Shown: positions 1 to 5,290, numbered from the stretch's first letter. The stretch: 5,766 nt of DNA from Methanosarcinaceae archaeon (GCA_030596385.1 JAUVKD010000077.1:1-5766); one strand, 5' to 3'. Program-made: numbers and translations. The notes: generated by a model from the letters alone, not told the origin.

Positions 1-1
1 A

Positions 2-547
2 TCATGGTATGCTGTTGAGATACCAAAGTTCATGGGCAGTAACCGTATCGGGTTTACCCCGGCCAGCGACCCGGAGAGTTTGATCGGGCGTGTTGTTGAA
101 ACAACTGTTGGTGAACTCACAAATGATTTCTCAAAACATAACATAAAACTCAAACTTGAGATCAATGACGTTGTGGGTGATATTGCACACACAAGTTTCA
201 TAGGTCATGAGATTACAACCGACTATCTTCGTTCAATTGTAAAACGCCAGACATCAAGAATTGATGCAAATCTTGATGTTACTACGAAAGATGGATACAA
301 GATCACAGTGAAACCGTCATGTTTCACAGTGAAAAGAGCACGTACAAGTCAGATTAAAGGCATCAGGGAAGAAATGAACAAAATAGTTATAAAACGTGCA
401 TCCGAAGTGAAGTTCGAGCAGTTTGTCGAGGAAGCCATTATCGGAAAATTGTCTGCAAATATATACAGGCAAACAAAACACATATACCCGTTAAGAAGAG
501 TTGAGATTAGAAAGACCCAGATACTTGTAGGACCTGTGTCTGCTTAA
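2..547 (+). CDS. rps3ae: Ribosomal protein eS1 (S3Ae), 5'-truncated by the window edge
   Basis: Small-subunit ribosomal protein of the eukaryotic/archaeal eS1 (S3Ae) family, a structural component of the 30S particle. The frame is open from base 2 and reads [10 protein letters not shown] before the first internal ATG at 32. That prefix matches the usual N-terminal W-Y-x-V-x-x-P region of the family, so the ATG at 32 is internal and the true start lies upstream of the window. Visible family features are the [11 protein letters not shown] segment, the [18 protein letters not shown] strand region, the DYLRSIVKR helix and the C-terminal [12 protein letters not shown] block. About 181 residues are present, against roughly 200 for archaeal homologues, so only a short N-terminal piece is missing. 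The stop at 545-547 is followed by a T-rich tract. Nothing suggests damage. The family call is strong. Confidence 0.95.
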   Translation, partial: SWYAVEIPKFMGSNRIGFTPASDPESLIGRVVETTVGELTNDFSKHNIKLKLEINDVVGDIAHTSFIGHEITTDYLRSIVKRQTSRIDANLDVTTKDGYKITVKPSCFTVKRARTSQIKGIREEMNKIVIKRASEVKFEQFVEEAIIGKLSANIYRQTKHIYPLRRVEIRKTQILVGPVSA

Positions 548-548
548 A

Positions 549-562
549 TATCTTTTCTTTAA
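549..562 (+). terminator. Possible T-rich transcription end after eS1
   Basis: A pyrimidine-rich run with several T stretches (TCTTTTCTTT) begins directly after the eS1 stop codon. Archaeal RNA polymerase often terminates at oligo-T without a strong hairpin, so this is a plausible end for the ribosomal protein transcript. No stable stem is visible next to it. Confidence 0.35.
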
Positions 563-795
563 CTAACTATTTTAGGGTGGTATTCAATCACCCATTTTCT
601 ACCTTTTTTCACCGCAACGCCCTCAAATCTCGCATTTATCACCTGCAGCGCATTCCATAAATCTCCAGACTATCTTGCATATGTAAGTTGTGAACTCTCA
701 TGAAATTATTGTCCTGAAATAGTCTGTATTTTAGCAATTACACGATTGTGTTGTGGTGCAGTTGGTTTAACGAATCCGGAATAAAAACGGTGCTA
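559..795 (-). pseudogene. Decayed minus-strand reading frame, unidentified
   Basis: On the minus strand one frame gives protein-like text interrupted by stops. Reading from about 792 it contains RFYSGFVKPTAPQ, then a TAA, a short open piece, and a TAG at 670-672. It is then open for 36 codons, including LWNALQVINARF and KKGRKWVIEYHPK, to a TAA at 559-561. The RFYSGF segment and the final block are in the same frame. The RFYSGF segment has a close nucleotide match at 4763-4793, where the differences in this frame are V/I and silent. I do not recognise the family; a decayed transposase is one guess, given the dispersed copies. It may also be a chance open frame in non-coding DNA. No start codon or ribosome binding site is convincing. 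Confidence 0.3.
763..793 (+). repeat. Dispersed repeat R1, copy 1
   Basis: A 31-bp segment beginning TGGTTTAA and containing AATCCGGAATAAAAACG matches 4763-4793 at 28 of 31 positions. Weaker similarity continues for about 20 bp on each side. A much looser relative may lie at 3593-3626. It sits in the upstream region of the TIM-barrel gene, about 100 bp before the TATA box, so it is unlikely to be the core promoter. It could be a remnant of a mobile element or of a duplicated coding segment. Confidence 0.7.
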
Positions 796-893
796 CCACA
801 CGCTAAATGCAGCGCTGTTCGCCGGCATAAATAGTTCGTGACACCGCAAATCCGAATATCAAAACCGGTAAAGTCCAACACAACCGAGAAGTG

Positions 894-901
894 TTATAAA
901 A
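894..901 (+). promoter_or_regulatory. TATA box for the TIM-barrel gene
   Basis: TTATAAAA lies about 40 bases before the ATG at 940. Archaeal transcription normally starts some 25 bases after the TATA centre, giving a start near 920-925 and a short leader of about 15-20 bases. That leader would contain the GGAAG ribosome binding site at 926-930. Confidence 0.6.
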
Positions 902-939
902 TTGAATAACCAGTGCTTCGATTATGGAAGTAGTATATC

Positions 940-1719
940 ATGAAACTAAAAATGATCAGTTTTTCATCACGCGCAATTGTTGATGATCCGTTTAGCTGGG
1001 CGTATGAACTTGAAGACTGTGGTTATACAGGATGGGAGATCGTACAGGAAGGTACCCAGTGCCTGACCCGCGAGACAATTACCCGGGTGCGGGATATCCA
1101 CGACACCACCGATCTGGAACTTACCCTTCATCTTCCCTTCTCAGACATGAATCTGGCAGGCTTAAACACCGGAATACACAACGAAGTACTGCGTCAGATG
1201 CGGGATTATCTAACTCTTGCCTCTGATTTTGTAGAACTTGCAATTGTTCACCCAGGTTACCTTTCACCCCACGGGGCTCAGTTGCCGGACCTTGCATGGC
1301 AGACCAACGTTAAGTCTCTGCAATTGCTTTGTGACTTTGCCGCAGATTACGGTATTATGATCGCAGTTGAGAACATGCCAGAAGTTCCCGGTATATTCGG
1401 GAAATATCCACAGGAAATGCTGCGCATGGTTGAAGAAACCAAACGCGATAATGTGGGACTGACCCTTGATCTTGGTCATGCAAACACCATGGGCACAGAG
1501 ATTATGGATGATTTTCTAAAAATGTACAAAGGCAGGATTTCGCATGTTCATCTGCATGATAATATGGGTAAAAAAGACGAACATCTGCCGCCTGGCAGAG
1601 GTAATATTAACTGGAAGCACATGGTAAAAAGTTTGTCAGACTATAAAGGCAGGTTCGTGACAGAAGTTAATTGCTTAGAAGAAGGTGTGGAAAGTCTTGC
1701 ATTTTTGAAACGTTTATGA
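940..1719 (+). CDS. Sugar phosphate isomerase/epimerase-like TIM-barrel protein (endonuclease IV/xylose isomerase superfamily)
   Basis: A 259-residue protein of the AP-endonuclease-2/xylose-isomerase-like TIM-barrel superfamily, whose members use two or three metal ions to isomerise or epimerise sugars or related polyols. It starts at ATG 940 with GGAAG nine bases upstream, and the short N-terminal strand KLKMISFSSR fits a first barrel strand. Likely metal and active-site positions are H104 in IVHPGY, E144 in AVENMP, D177 and H180 in LTLDLGHAN, the HVHLHDN block (H202, H204, H206, D207), the HLPPGRGNINW loop and E242 in VTEV. The order and spacing fit the family, so the enzyme looks intact. 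The length is normal for single-domain members. There is no signal peptide. It has its own promoter and no obvious pathway partner next to it. The substrate cannot be deduced from sequence alone. Confidence 0.87.
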   Translation: MKLKMISFSSRAIVDDPFSWAYELEDCGYTGWEIVQEGTQCLTRETITRVRDIHDTTDLELTLHLPFSDMNLAGLNTGIHNEVLRQMRDYLTLASDFVELAIVHPGYLSPHGAQLPDLAWQTNVKSLQLLCDFAADYGIMIAVENMPEVPGIFGKYPQEMLRMVEETKRDNVGLTLDLGHANTMGTEIMDDFLKMYKGRISHVHLHDNMGKKDEHLPPGRGNINWKHMVKSLSDYKGRFVTEVNCLEEGVESLAFLKRL

Positions 1720-1737
1720 AGTTTAATCTGGCGACTC

Positions 1738-1780
1738 CCTTTATGACTTTAAATGCATACAAGAGAATGCTTATTTTTTG
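1738..1780 (+). repeat. Dispersed repeat R2, copy 1, with terminator-like T-run
   Basis: The segment TTATGACTTTAAA (1741-1753), then ATACAAG and a T-run, matches 4969-5007 on the same strand. A diverged inverted copy lies at 5099-5145. This copy begins about 20 bases after the stop of the TIM-barrel gene. A weak GCAT/ATGC stem (1754-1757 with 1767-1770) followed by TTATTTTTT could help end that transcript. On the minus strand it reads LYAFKVIKGVA, compared with LYTFKVITGIA in the copy at 4969. It could therefore be a remnant of a coding sequence rather than a regulatory element. Confidence 0.6.
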
Positions 1781-1855
1781 GGCGATCTGAGGATTGAATA
1801 TGAACTTTTAGAGTGAAACAAAAGGTAAGGGCGCTTGCTGGTGATACTAACGACA

Positions 1856-1864
1856 TTTAAATAT
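1856..1864 (+). promoter_or_regulatory. TATA box for the dehydratase large-subunit gene
   Basis: TTTAAATAT lies about 100 bases before the TTG start at 1964. It predicts a transcript start near 1885-1890 and a leader of about 75 bases, consistent with the separate ribosome binding site at 1951-1955. The sequence between holds short tandem repeats, annotated separately. Confidence 0.5.
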
Positions 1865-1873
1865 TTGCGTCTA

Positions 1874-1893
1874 AAAAGAGAATAAAAGAGAAT
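1874..1893 (+). repeat. Tandem 10-bp repeat in the dehydratase leader
   Basis: AAAAGAGAAT occurs twice in perfect tandem at 1874-1883 and 1884-1893, around the predicted transcript start. A further AAGAGAATG occurs at 1761-1769. The position just after the TATA box would suit a protein binding site, but A-rich tandem repeats also arise by slippage. Confidence 0.55.
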
Positions 1894-1950
1894 GTTGCCG
1901 GATGCAAATACCTATTAACCTTACCTGCTTACCTTATACCACGATTTAAC

Positions 1951-1955
1951 AGGAG
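1951..1955 (+). promoter_or_regulatory. Ribosome binding site that fixes the TTG start of the dehydratase gene
   Basis: AGGAG ends eight bases before TTG 1964. No ATG in the frame gives a better N-terminus, since the family motif ([10 protein letters not shown]) begins three residues after the TTG. The rare start codon is therefore supported by both the site and the homology. Confidence 0.7.
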
Positions 1956-1963
1956 TTGTATCT

Positions 1964-3205
1964 TTGAGCACAATTAGCGAGAAAATATTTAGCCGTGCAT
2001 CAGGTAAAAAAGCAAAAGCCAACGATTTTGTGACTGCAAATATAGATTATGCAATGGCGCATGATGGTACAAGTGTTCTTGCAGTCAGATCATTTCGGGA
2101 GATGGGAGTTGAAAAAGTATGGAACCCTGACAGAATTGTGATACCGTTTGATCACATATCTCCCGCGAATAATGAAACCGCCGCAGCTTTGCAGCATGAC
2201 ATACGCTCATGGATACGTGAACAGGGAATATCGAACTTTTACGAGATCGGCGAAGGAATATGTCATCAGGTGTTCCCTGAGAATGGATTCGCCTTACCCG
2301 GAAAACTTGTTGTGGGTGCGGATTCGCATTCGTGCACATATGGAGCATTCGGTGCCTTTGGTACAGGAGTGGGTGCAACTGATATGTCAGAAATATTTGC
2401 TACGGGAAAACTCTGGTTCAAGGTGCCGGAGAGCATAAAAATTACAGTCAACGGTAAATTTGGCAACTGCATATCTGCAAAGGACCTGACACTCAATATA
2501 ATAGGAACGATCGGTGCAGCCGGTGCAACCTATAAGGCCGTGGAGTTTTACGGTGACACCATTGAATCGCTTTCGATGTCAGGACGCATGACACTTTCTA
2601 ATATGGCAATCGAGATGGGGGCAAAGACAGGTATTGTACCGCCAGATGAGACTACATTTGATTATATTAAAGAGCGGGCGGTAGAGGAGTACGAACCTGT
2701 ATATGCTGACAGGGATGCAGCATATATAAAGGGGTATGAAATTGATGTTACTGATCTTGAGCCGCAGGTTGCCCGGCCGCATGAAGTAGATAACGTCTGC
2801 AGTGTCTTGGAAGTTGAAGGCACGAAGATAGATCAGGTGTTCATAGGTACATGCACTAACGGGCGACTTGAGGATCTAAAGGTTGCGGCAGATATACTCA
2901 AAGGTGAGAAGGTCGTGGTCAGGACCGTCATTGCACCTGCATCGCGCAGTGTCTTGATTAATGCGATTCAAAACGGTATTGCTGAAACACTTCTACAAGC
3001 AGGAGTAGCTCTTATCACACCGGGATGCGGACCTTGTCTTGGTGCGCACATGGGAGTAATTGCTGAAGGTGAAGTGTGTATTTCAACCGCAAACCGTAAC
3101 TTTAAAGGACGAATGGGAACAGGGGGATATATCTATCTTGCATCACCTGCGACAGCAGCCGCATCGGCGCTGACCGGTGAGATAAGCGATCCGCGAAACG
3201 TTTGA
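1964..3205 (+). CDS. leuC: 3-isopropylmalate dehydratase / homoaconitase large subunit (aconitase superfamily)
   Basis: Catalytic large subunit (413 residues) of an aconitase-superfamily hydro-lyase. With a separate small subunit it isomerises 2-isopropylmalate to 3-isopropylmalate in leucine synthesis; in methanogens the paralogue acts on homocitrate and longer homologues toward the coenzyme B precursor. The [4Fe-4S] ligands are all present: C297 in GTCTNGR, and C355 and C358 in PGCGPCLGA. Other family marks are AMAHDGT near residue 28, [36 protein letters not shown] (118-130) and NRNFKGRMG near the C-terminus. Length is normal for archaeal LeuC/HacA. No small subunit is encoded in the window, which is common in methanogens. 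The leucine and homoaconitase paralogues are separated mainly by a loop in the small subunit, so the choice between them stays open. The gene is probably co-transcribed with the small ORF 35 bases downstream. Confidence 0.93.
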   Translation: MSTISEKIFSRASGKKAKANDFVTANIDYAMAHDGTSVLAVRSFREMGVEKVWNPDRIVIPFDHISPANNETAAALQHDIRSWIREQGISNFYEIGEGICHQVFPENGFALPGKLVVGADSHSCTYGAFGAFGTGVGATDMSEIFATGKLWFKVPESIKITVNGKFGNCISAKDLTLNIIGTIGAAGATYKAVEFYGDTIESLSMSGRMTLSNMAIEMGAKTGIVPPDETTFDYIKERAVEEYEPVYADRDAAYIKGYEIDVTDLEPQVARPHEVDNVCSVLEVEGTKIDQVFIGTCTNGRLEDLKVAADILKGEKVVVRTVIAPASRSVLINAIQNGIAETLLQAGVALITPGCGPCLGAHMGVIAEGEVCISTANRNFKGRMGTGGYIYLASPATAAASALTGEISDPRNV

Positions 3206-3240
3206 TTAACAATAATATGTAATATTAAGGGAGTGATACA

Positions 3241-3447
3241 ATGACTGAAGAAATAGATGAAGCTAAACTTACACACCTTCTTGGACACTGGATCGAGCAC
3301 AATGAAAGTCACAGTAAAAGTTTCAGGGACTGGGCTGTGAAAATAGAAACGGCCGGTTTTGGTGATGCTGCTAAGGAGATACTGCTTGCCGCCGATAAAA
3401 TTGATGGATCTACTGTGTCTTTGAATAAGGCGAAGGAAAAACTGTGA
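3241..3447 (+). CDS. Small helical protein with a histidine ladder, function unknown
   Basis: A 68-residue, probably all-helical soluble protein. The start at ATG 3241 is well supported by AAGGGAGTGA at 3227-3236, a strong Shine-Dalgarno match. It sits 35 bases after the dehydratase stop with no clear promoter between, so co-transcription is likely. The N-terminal half contains HLLGHWIEHNESH: H12, H16, H20 and H24 are spaced every four residues and would line one face of a helix, with W17 and W31 nearby. Small proteins with an HWIEHN core occur in anaerobes, and I recall them as uncharacterised. A metal-handling role is plausible from the histidines and from cbiM some 2 kb away, but this is inference. 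The frame stays open after the TGA for 21 more codons to 3513, with a tail containing AHCNNCPLLGHDL. The annotated product may therefore be a truncated or recoded form of a 90-residue protein. Confidence 0.75.
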   Translation: MTEEIDEAKLTHLLGHWIEHNESHSKSFRDWAVKIETAGFGDAAKEILLAADKIDGSTVSLNKAKEKL

Positions 3448-3513
3448 ACTACCCGAGTTACACCTCCGGAGGCACACTGTAATAACTGTCCTCTCCTTGG
3501 CCACGATTTGTGA
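3448..3513 (+). other. In-frame coding-like extension after TGA (HCxxC tail)
   Basis: Directly after the TGA at 3445-3447, in the same frame, 21 sense codons end at TGA 3511-3513 and encode PPEAHCNNCPLLGHDL at their C-terminus. About half of its bases are G or C, like the neighbouring genes, and the DNA becomes sharply A/T-rich exactly after 3513. It also contains the palindrome CCTCCGGAGG (3463-3472) enclosed by TTACA/TGTAA, so structure rather than coding could explain the composition. An alternative reading is a 12-codon GTG ORF at 3444-3482 overlapping the stop. Confidence 0.4.
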
Positions 3514-3562
3514 AAAAGTAATAACTTTTGAGTAGAATTATTAGTAATATATGGCTCTATTA

Positions 3563-3710
3563 GTATAATTTGCAATCATTTTGTGATAGAACCGATTTAA
3601 CAAAGTAAACCGGAAAATAAAAGTCACAAAAAATTGATGCCAATTAATATAATAATAATAATAATAATGGTAATAAATGTTCTTTAACAATCAATTTGTG
3701 CAAATTATAC
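3563..3710. repeat. Inverted repeat with 12-bp perfect arms
   Basis: GTATAATTTGCA at 3563-3574 is the exact reverse complement of TGCAAATTATAC at 3699-3710, with 124 bp between. The similarity does not extend clearly outside the cores and no target duplication is evident. It could be a small non-autonomous element or chance in A/T-rich DNA. Confidence 0.4.
3650..3668 (+). repeat. Trinucleotide microsatellite (TAA)6
   Basis: Six uninterrupted TAA units plus a T lie within A/T-rich intergenic DNA. Such tracts mutate by slippage. No gene reads through it. Confidence 0.9.
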
Positions 3711-3941
3711 AAAACAAAGAATATAATGCTACATGATATAACAAAATGCTTTTTATGACTTTTTATTTTATAATATTGTAAAAGATTCGAATTATATATC
3801 TGTGGGGTAGTGTGCCCATTTCAAAATAATAAAACAATGTTTTCAAATAGAAACACAGAACGGTCGGAGATACTTTGACGAAATTGTGGCATGTTCTATG
3901 TTAGCCATATTTTGAAATCGTTACAGTAATATGAAGCAATG

Positions 3942-3948
3942 CTATATG
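3942..3948 (+). promoter_or_regulatory. Weak candidate TATA box for the MscS-like gene
   Basis: CTATATG lies about 70 bases before the ATG at 4017 and would place the transcript start near 3970, inside the loop of the hairpin at 3960-3986. The surrounding DNA is so A/T-rich that other TATA-like sites are possible. Confidence 0.25.
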
Positions 3949-3959
3949 ATCGAACGAAC

Positions 3960-3986
3960 TTCAGACAGATAAGTAAATCGTCTGAA
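3960..3986 (+). promoter_or_regulatory. Hairpin or dyad in the leader of the MscS-like gene
   Basis: TTCAGAC (3960-3966) and GTCTGAA (3980-3986) form a perfect 7-bp inverted repeat around a 13-base gap. It lies 30 bases before the start codon, so it could be an operator dyad or an RNA stem in the leader. It is flanked by ATCGAAC at 3949-3955 and 3999-4005. Confidence 0.35.
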
Positions 3987-4016
3987 ATTGGTTAATTAAT
4001 CGAACAGGTGAAATAT

Positions 4017-4541
4017 ATGGAACAAAAAATATCCGAGTTATTTATAATGGTTGAACCCTATTTGAAAATAATCATAATTTTGCCAATTTCCTGGATCGTG
4101 ATTGGCATTGTAAACAAGGCTGTCAAAAAATCATTATTGGTTTTCAGCTTACCTTCTGATTTAAACAATATTTTGCGAAGAATTATAAAATATATTTTAT
4201 GGTTTGGTGTTATATTATTCATTGTCGCCGAACTTGAATTGGAAGAAATATTGATGCCCATTATGGGCGCTTCGTTTTTGGTTGGTGCTGCTTTAGCTGT
4301 TAAAAATATTTTAAGTGATGCAATTGCAGGAATATTCATCCTGTTAGATAAACACTTTAACATTGGTGATGAAATCGAGACACTAAACCGCAGAGGCGAA
4401 ATAATTGATGTTACTCTAAAAAAATCAAGATTAAGGATGAGTGATGATACAATTGTCGTGCTACCAAATGGAAAAATCGATTCTTCCGGATGGATACTTC
4501 ATAAGCAAAAAATTGTTACAGATGAAAAGAAAAACATGTGA
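4017..4541 (+). CDS. Short MscS-like mechanosensitive channel protein
   Basis: A 174-residue membrane protein of the small-conductance mechanosensitive channel (MscS) superfamily, expected to form an oligomeric pore that releases solutes on hypo-osmotic shock. ATG 4017 is preferred over GTG 4008 because AGGTGA at 4006-4011 sits five bases before it and overlaps the GTG. Predicted membrane segments are residues 16-36 and 56-72, then the pore helix TM3 around 78-111, where GASFLVGAALAVKNILSDAIAG shows the Gly/Ala pattern. The beta domain (112-157) carries HFNIGDEIE, GEIIDVTLKKSRLRMSDD and VLPNGKI. The protein stops about 20 residues after PNGKI, where the C-terminal alpha/beta domain normally begins; family members are usually 270 residues or more. 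It could be a natural minimal form or a 3'-truncated gene, since repeat-rich DNA starts just downstream. It is visibly more A/T-rich than its neighbours. Confidence 0.85.
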   Translation: MEQKISELFIMVEPYLKIIIILPISWIVIGIVNKAVKKSLLVFSLPSDLNNILRRIIKYILWFGVILFIVAELELEEILMPIMGASFLVGAALAVKNILSDAIAGIFILLDKHFNIGDEIETLNRRGEIIDVTLKKSRLRMSDDTIVVLPNGKIDSSGWILHKQKIVTDEKKNM

Positions 4542-4599
4542 AATTGTTGATCGAAAATTGTGTGATGTTGATCACTACATCAATAATCATGCATTTTTC

Positions 4600-4713
4600 G
4601 TATCCTCTTCAAAAAGCAGGGTAAAATACATATTCAGATTATCTAAATCAATTGCCTTAGCAGGTTTTCGATTTCAAAAAGGAGTCAGTTACCCTAAGAT
4701 TTGAAGAGGATAC
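4600..4713. mobile_element. MITE-like element, 114 bp, with terminal inverted repeats and an 8-bp target duplication
   Basis: The left end GTATCCTCTTCAAA (4600-4613) is the exact reverse complement of the right end (4700-4713). After a 4-base mismatch the arms continue with AGGGTAA (4618-4624) and TTACCCT (4689-4695), giving 25-bp arms that match at 21 positions. The element is flanked by the direct repeat CATTTTTC at 4592-4599 and 4714-4721, as expected for an 8-bp target duplication made on insertion. It has no room for a transposase, so it would be a non-autonomous derivative mobilised in trans. The family of the parent insertion sequence cannot be named from these ends. It is inserted in a decayed minus-strand reading frame. 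Confidence 0.75.
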
Positions 4714-4762
4714 CATTTTTCGTTTTATTTCGTAAATGTGTACCGTTGCGTTTTGACGTATG

Positions 4763-4793
4763 TGGTTTAATAAATCCGGAATAAAAACGTTGC
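4763..4793 (+). repeat. Dispersed repeat R1, copy 2
   Basis: Matches 763-793 at 28 of 31 positions, including a 17-base exact core AATCCGGAATAAAAACG. It lies 41 bp beyond the MITE target duplication. See copy 1 for the possible coding explanation. Confidence 0.7.
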
Positions 4794-4808
4794 ATTCATA
4801 GCTGAATA

Positions 4809-4838
4809 AAGAAGAGCGAGTAATCACTCATTCTTATT
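4809..4838 (+). repeat. Imperfect hairpin
   Basis: AAGAAGAGCGAGT and ACTCATTCTTATT can fold around an AATC loop with about 11 pairs and two mismatches. No T-run follows, so it is not a clear terminator. It lies inside the decayed minus-strand frame. Confidence 0.35.
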
Positions 4839-4952
4839 CGACGATTATTCAGGCACGTAGAAATTGCGTATTTTGCGAATGCAAGTTGATAATAATAGTG
4901 AAACGCGCCGCTTACATGGGGATTATTGGCCAGGGTTTCGCAATTTTGACTG

Positions 4953-5145
4953 TGCACAGCAATTCCCGTTATGACTTTAAACGTATACAAGCGAAGGTAT
5001 GTTTTTTAGATATTTCGTGATAATTTCATGATATTACGTGCTTTTATTCGTCACATCATAAACCAAATCAACGACGAGCGACAGTATAGTTTTAGACAGC
5101 TTGGATATAAACAAAATCATAAAGCGGGAATTGCTGGACTGTGCA
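4953..5145. repeat. Imperfect inverted repeat of about 190 bp built from two R2 copies
   Basis: The arm at 4953-4992 (TGCAC, AGCAATTCCCG, TTATGACTTT, TATACAAGC) is repeated in reverse complement at 5099-5145. There is an exact 11-bp core (4958-4968 with 5125-5135) and small gaps of 2 to 5 bases elsewhere. The left arm also matches R2 at 1738-1780 in direct orientation and is followed by a T-run at 5002-5007. The layout is consistent with terminal inverted repeats of an old mobile element, but no target duplication is clear. Confidence 0.5.
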
Positions 5146-5252
5146 TAGGTATTTTGTAGAAATAAGCTAAATAAATACAACTTTTAAACAATATGACTTT
5201 ACTATATATCTAAAATTGATATAATTCGATATCTATATCTATTATTAATTAA

Positions 5253-5290
5253 TCAACTTAATTTATAATAAATCAAGTTGACTTGATTTA
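5253..5290. promoter_or_regulatory. Three alternating operator-like half-sites upstream of cbiM
   Basis: The half-site TAAATCAAGT(TGA) occurs at 5269-5281 on the + strand and in reverse at 5281-5290, forming a perfect 10-bp dyad around TG. A third copy lies in reverse at 5253-5265 with one mismatch, separated from the middle copy by TAA. The central half-site can therefore pair with either neighbour. The array lies about 50-90 bases before the best TATA box of cbiM. It would suit a dimeric or cooperative metal-responsive repressor or activator, which is inference; the regulator is unknown. The half-sites do not resemble the E. coli NikR operator halves (GTATGA). Confidence 0.5.

Larger units (their letters stand above)
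3514..4016. other. A/T-rich intergenic region of about 500 bp with no gene found
   Basis: I see no credible coding sequence or RNA gene here; stops are dense in all frames. It holds a 12-bp perfect inverted repeat (3563-3574 with 3699-3710), a trinucleotide repeat (3650-3668) and a 10-bp inverted pair ATTTCAAAAT/ATTTTGAAAT (3818-3827 and 3909-3918). It ends with the leader of the channel gene. Part of it may be decayed mobile DNA. Confidence 0.6.
4722..4990 (-). pseudogene. Decayed minus-strand reading frame, unidentified, cut by the MITE
   Basis: One minus-strand frame is protein-like from 4990 downward. It reads LYTFKVITGIAVHSQ, then PHVSGAFHYYYQLAFAKY, to a TGA at 4796-4798. It then continues in the same frame with RFYSGFIKPHTSKRN to the MITE edge. 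A TAA lies upstream in frame near 5007, so no intact start exists. Two of its segments (LYTFKV.., RFYSGF..) have counterparts in the same order on the minus strand at 1759 and 789. There they are about 970 bp apart, not in one frame, and separated by the TIM-barrel gene. I do not recognise the family. A decayed transposase or lineage-specific protein is possible, and chance is not excluded. Confidence 0.35.

Noticed and set aside
32..34. ATG at 32 as the start of the eS1 gene
   Set aside because: The frame is open upstream to the window edge and the upstream residues fit the family N-terminal region.
1264..1479. Minus-strand open frame inside the TIM-barrel gene
   Set aside because: Shadow of a well-supported gene, with no ribosome binding site or recognisable family.
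3133..3504. Minus-strand open frame of 123 codons across the end of the dehydratase gene and the small ORF
   Set aside because: It overlaps two better supported + strand genes with good ribosome binding sites and has no family signature.
3748..3775. TTATGACTTTTTATTTT as a fourth R2 repeat copy
   Set aside because: Only a 10-base match in a T-rich context; the rest of R2 is absent.
4008..4010. GTG 4008 as start of the MscS-like gene
   Set aside because: This GTG is part of the AGGTGA ribosome binding site that serves ATG 4017.
4441..4704. + strand open frame after and overlapping the MscS-like gene, considered as a frameshifted C-terminal domain
   Set aside because: Its sequence does not resemble the MscS C-terminal domain, it starts inside the channel gene, and its 3' end is made of the MITE-like element.
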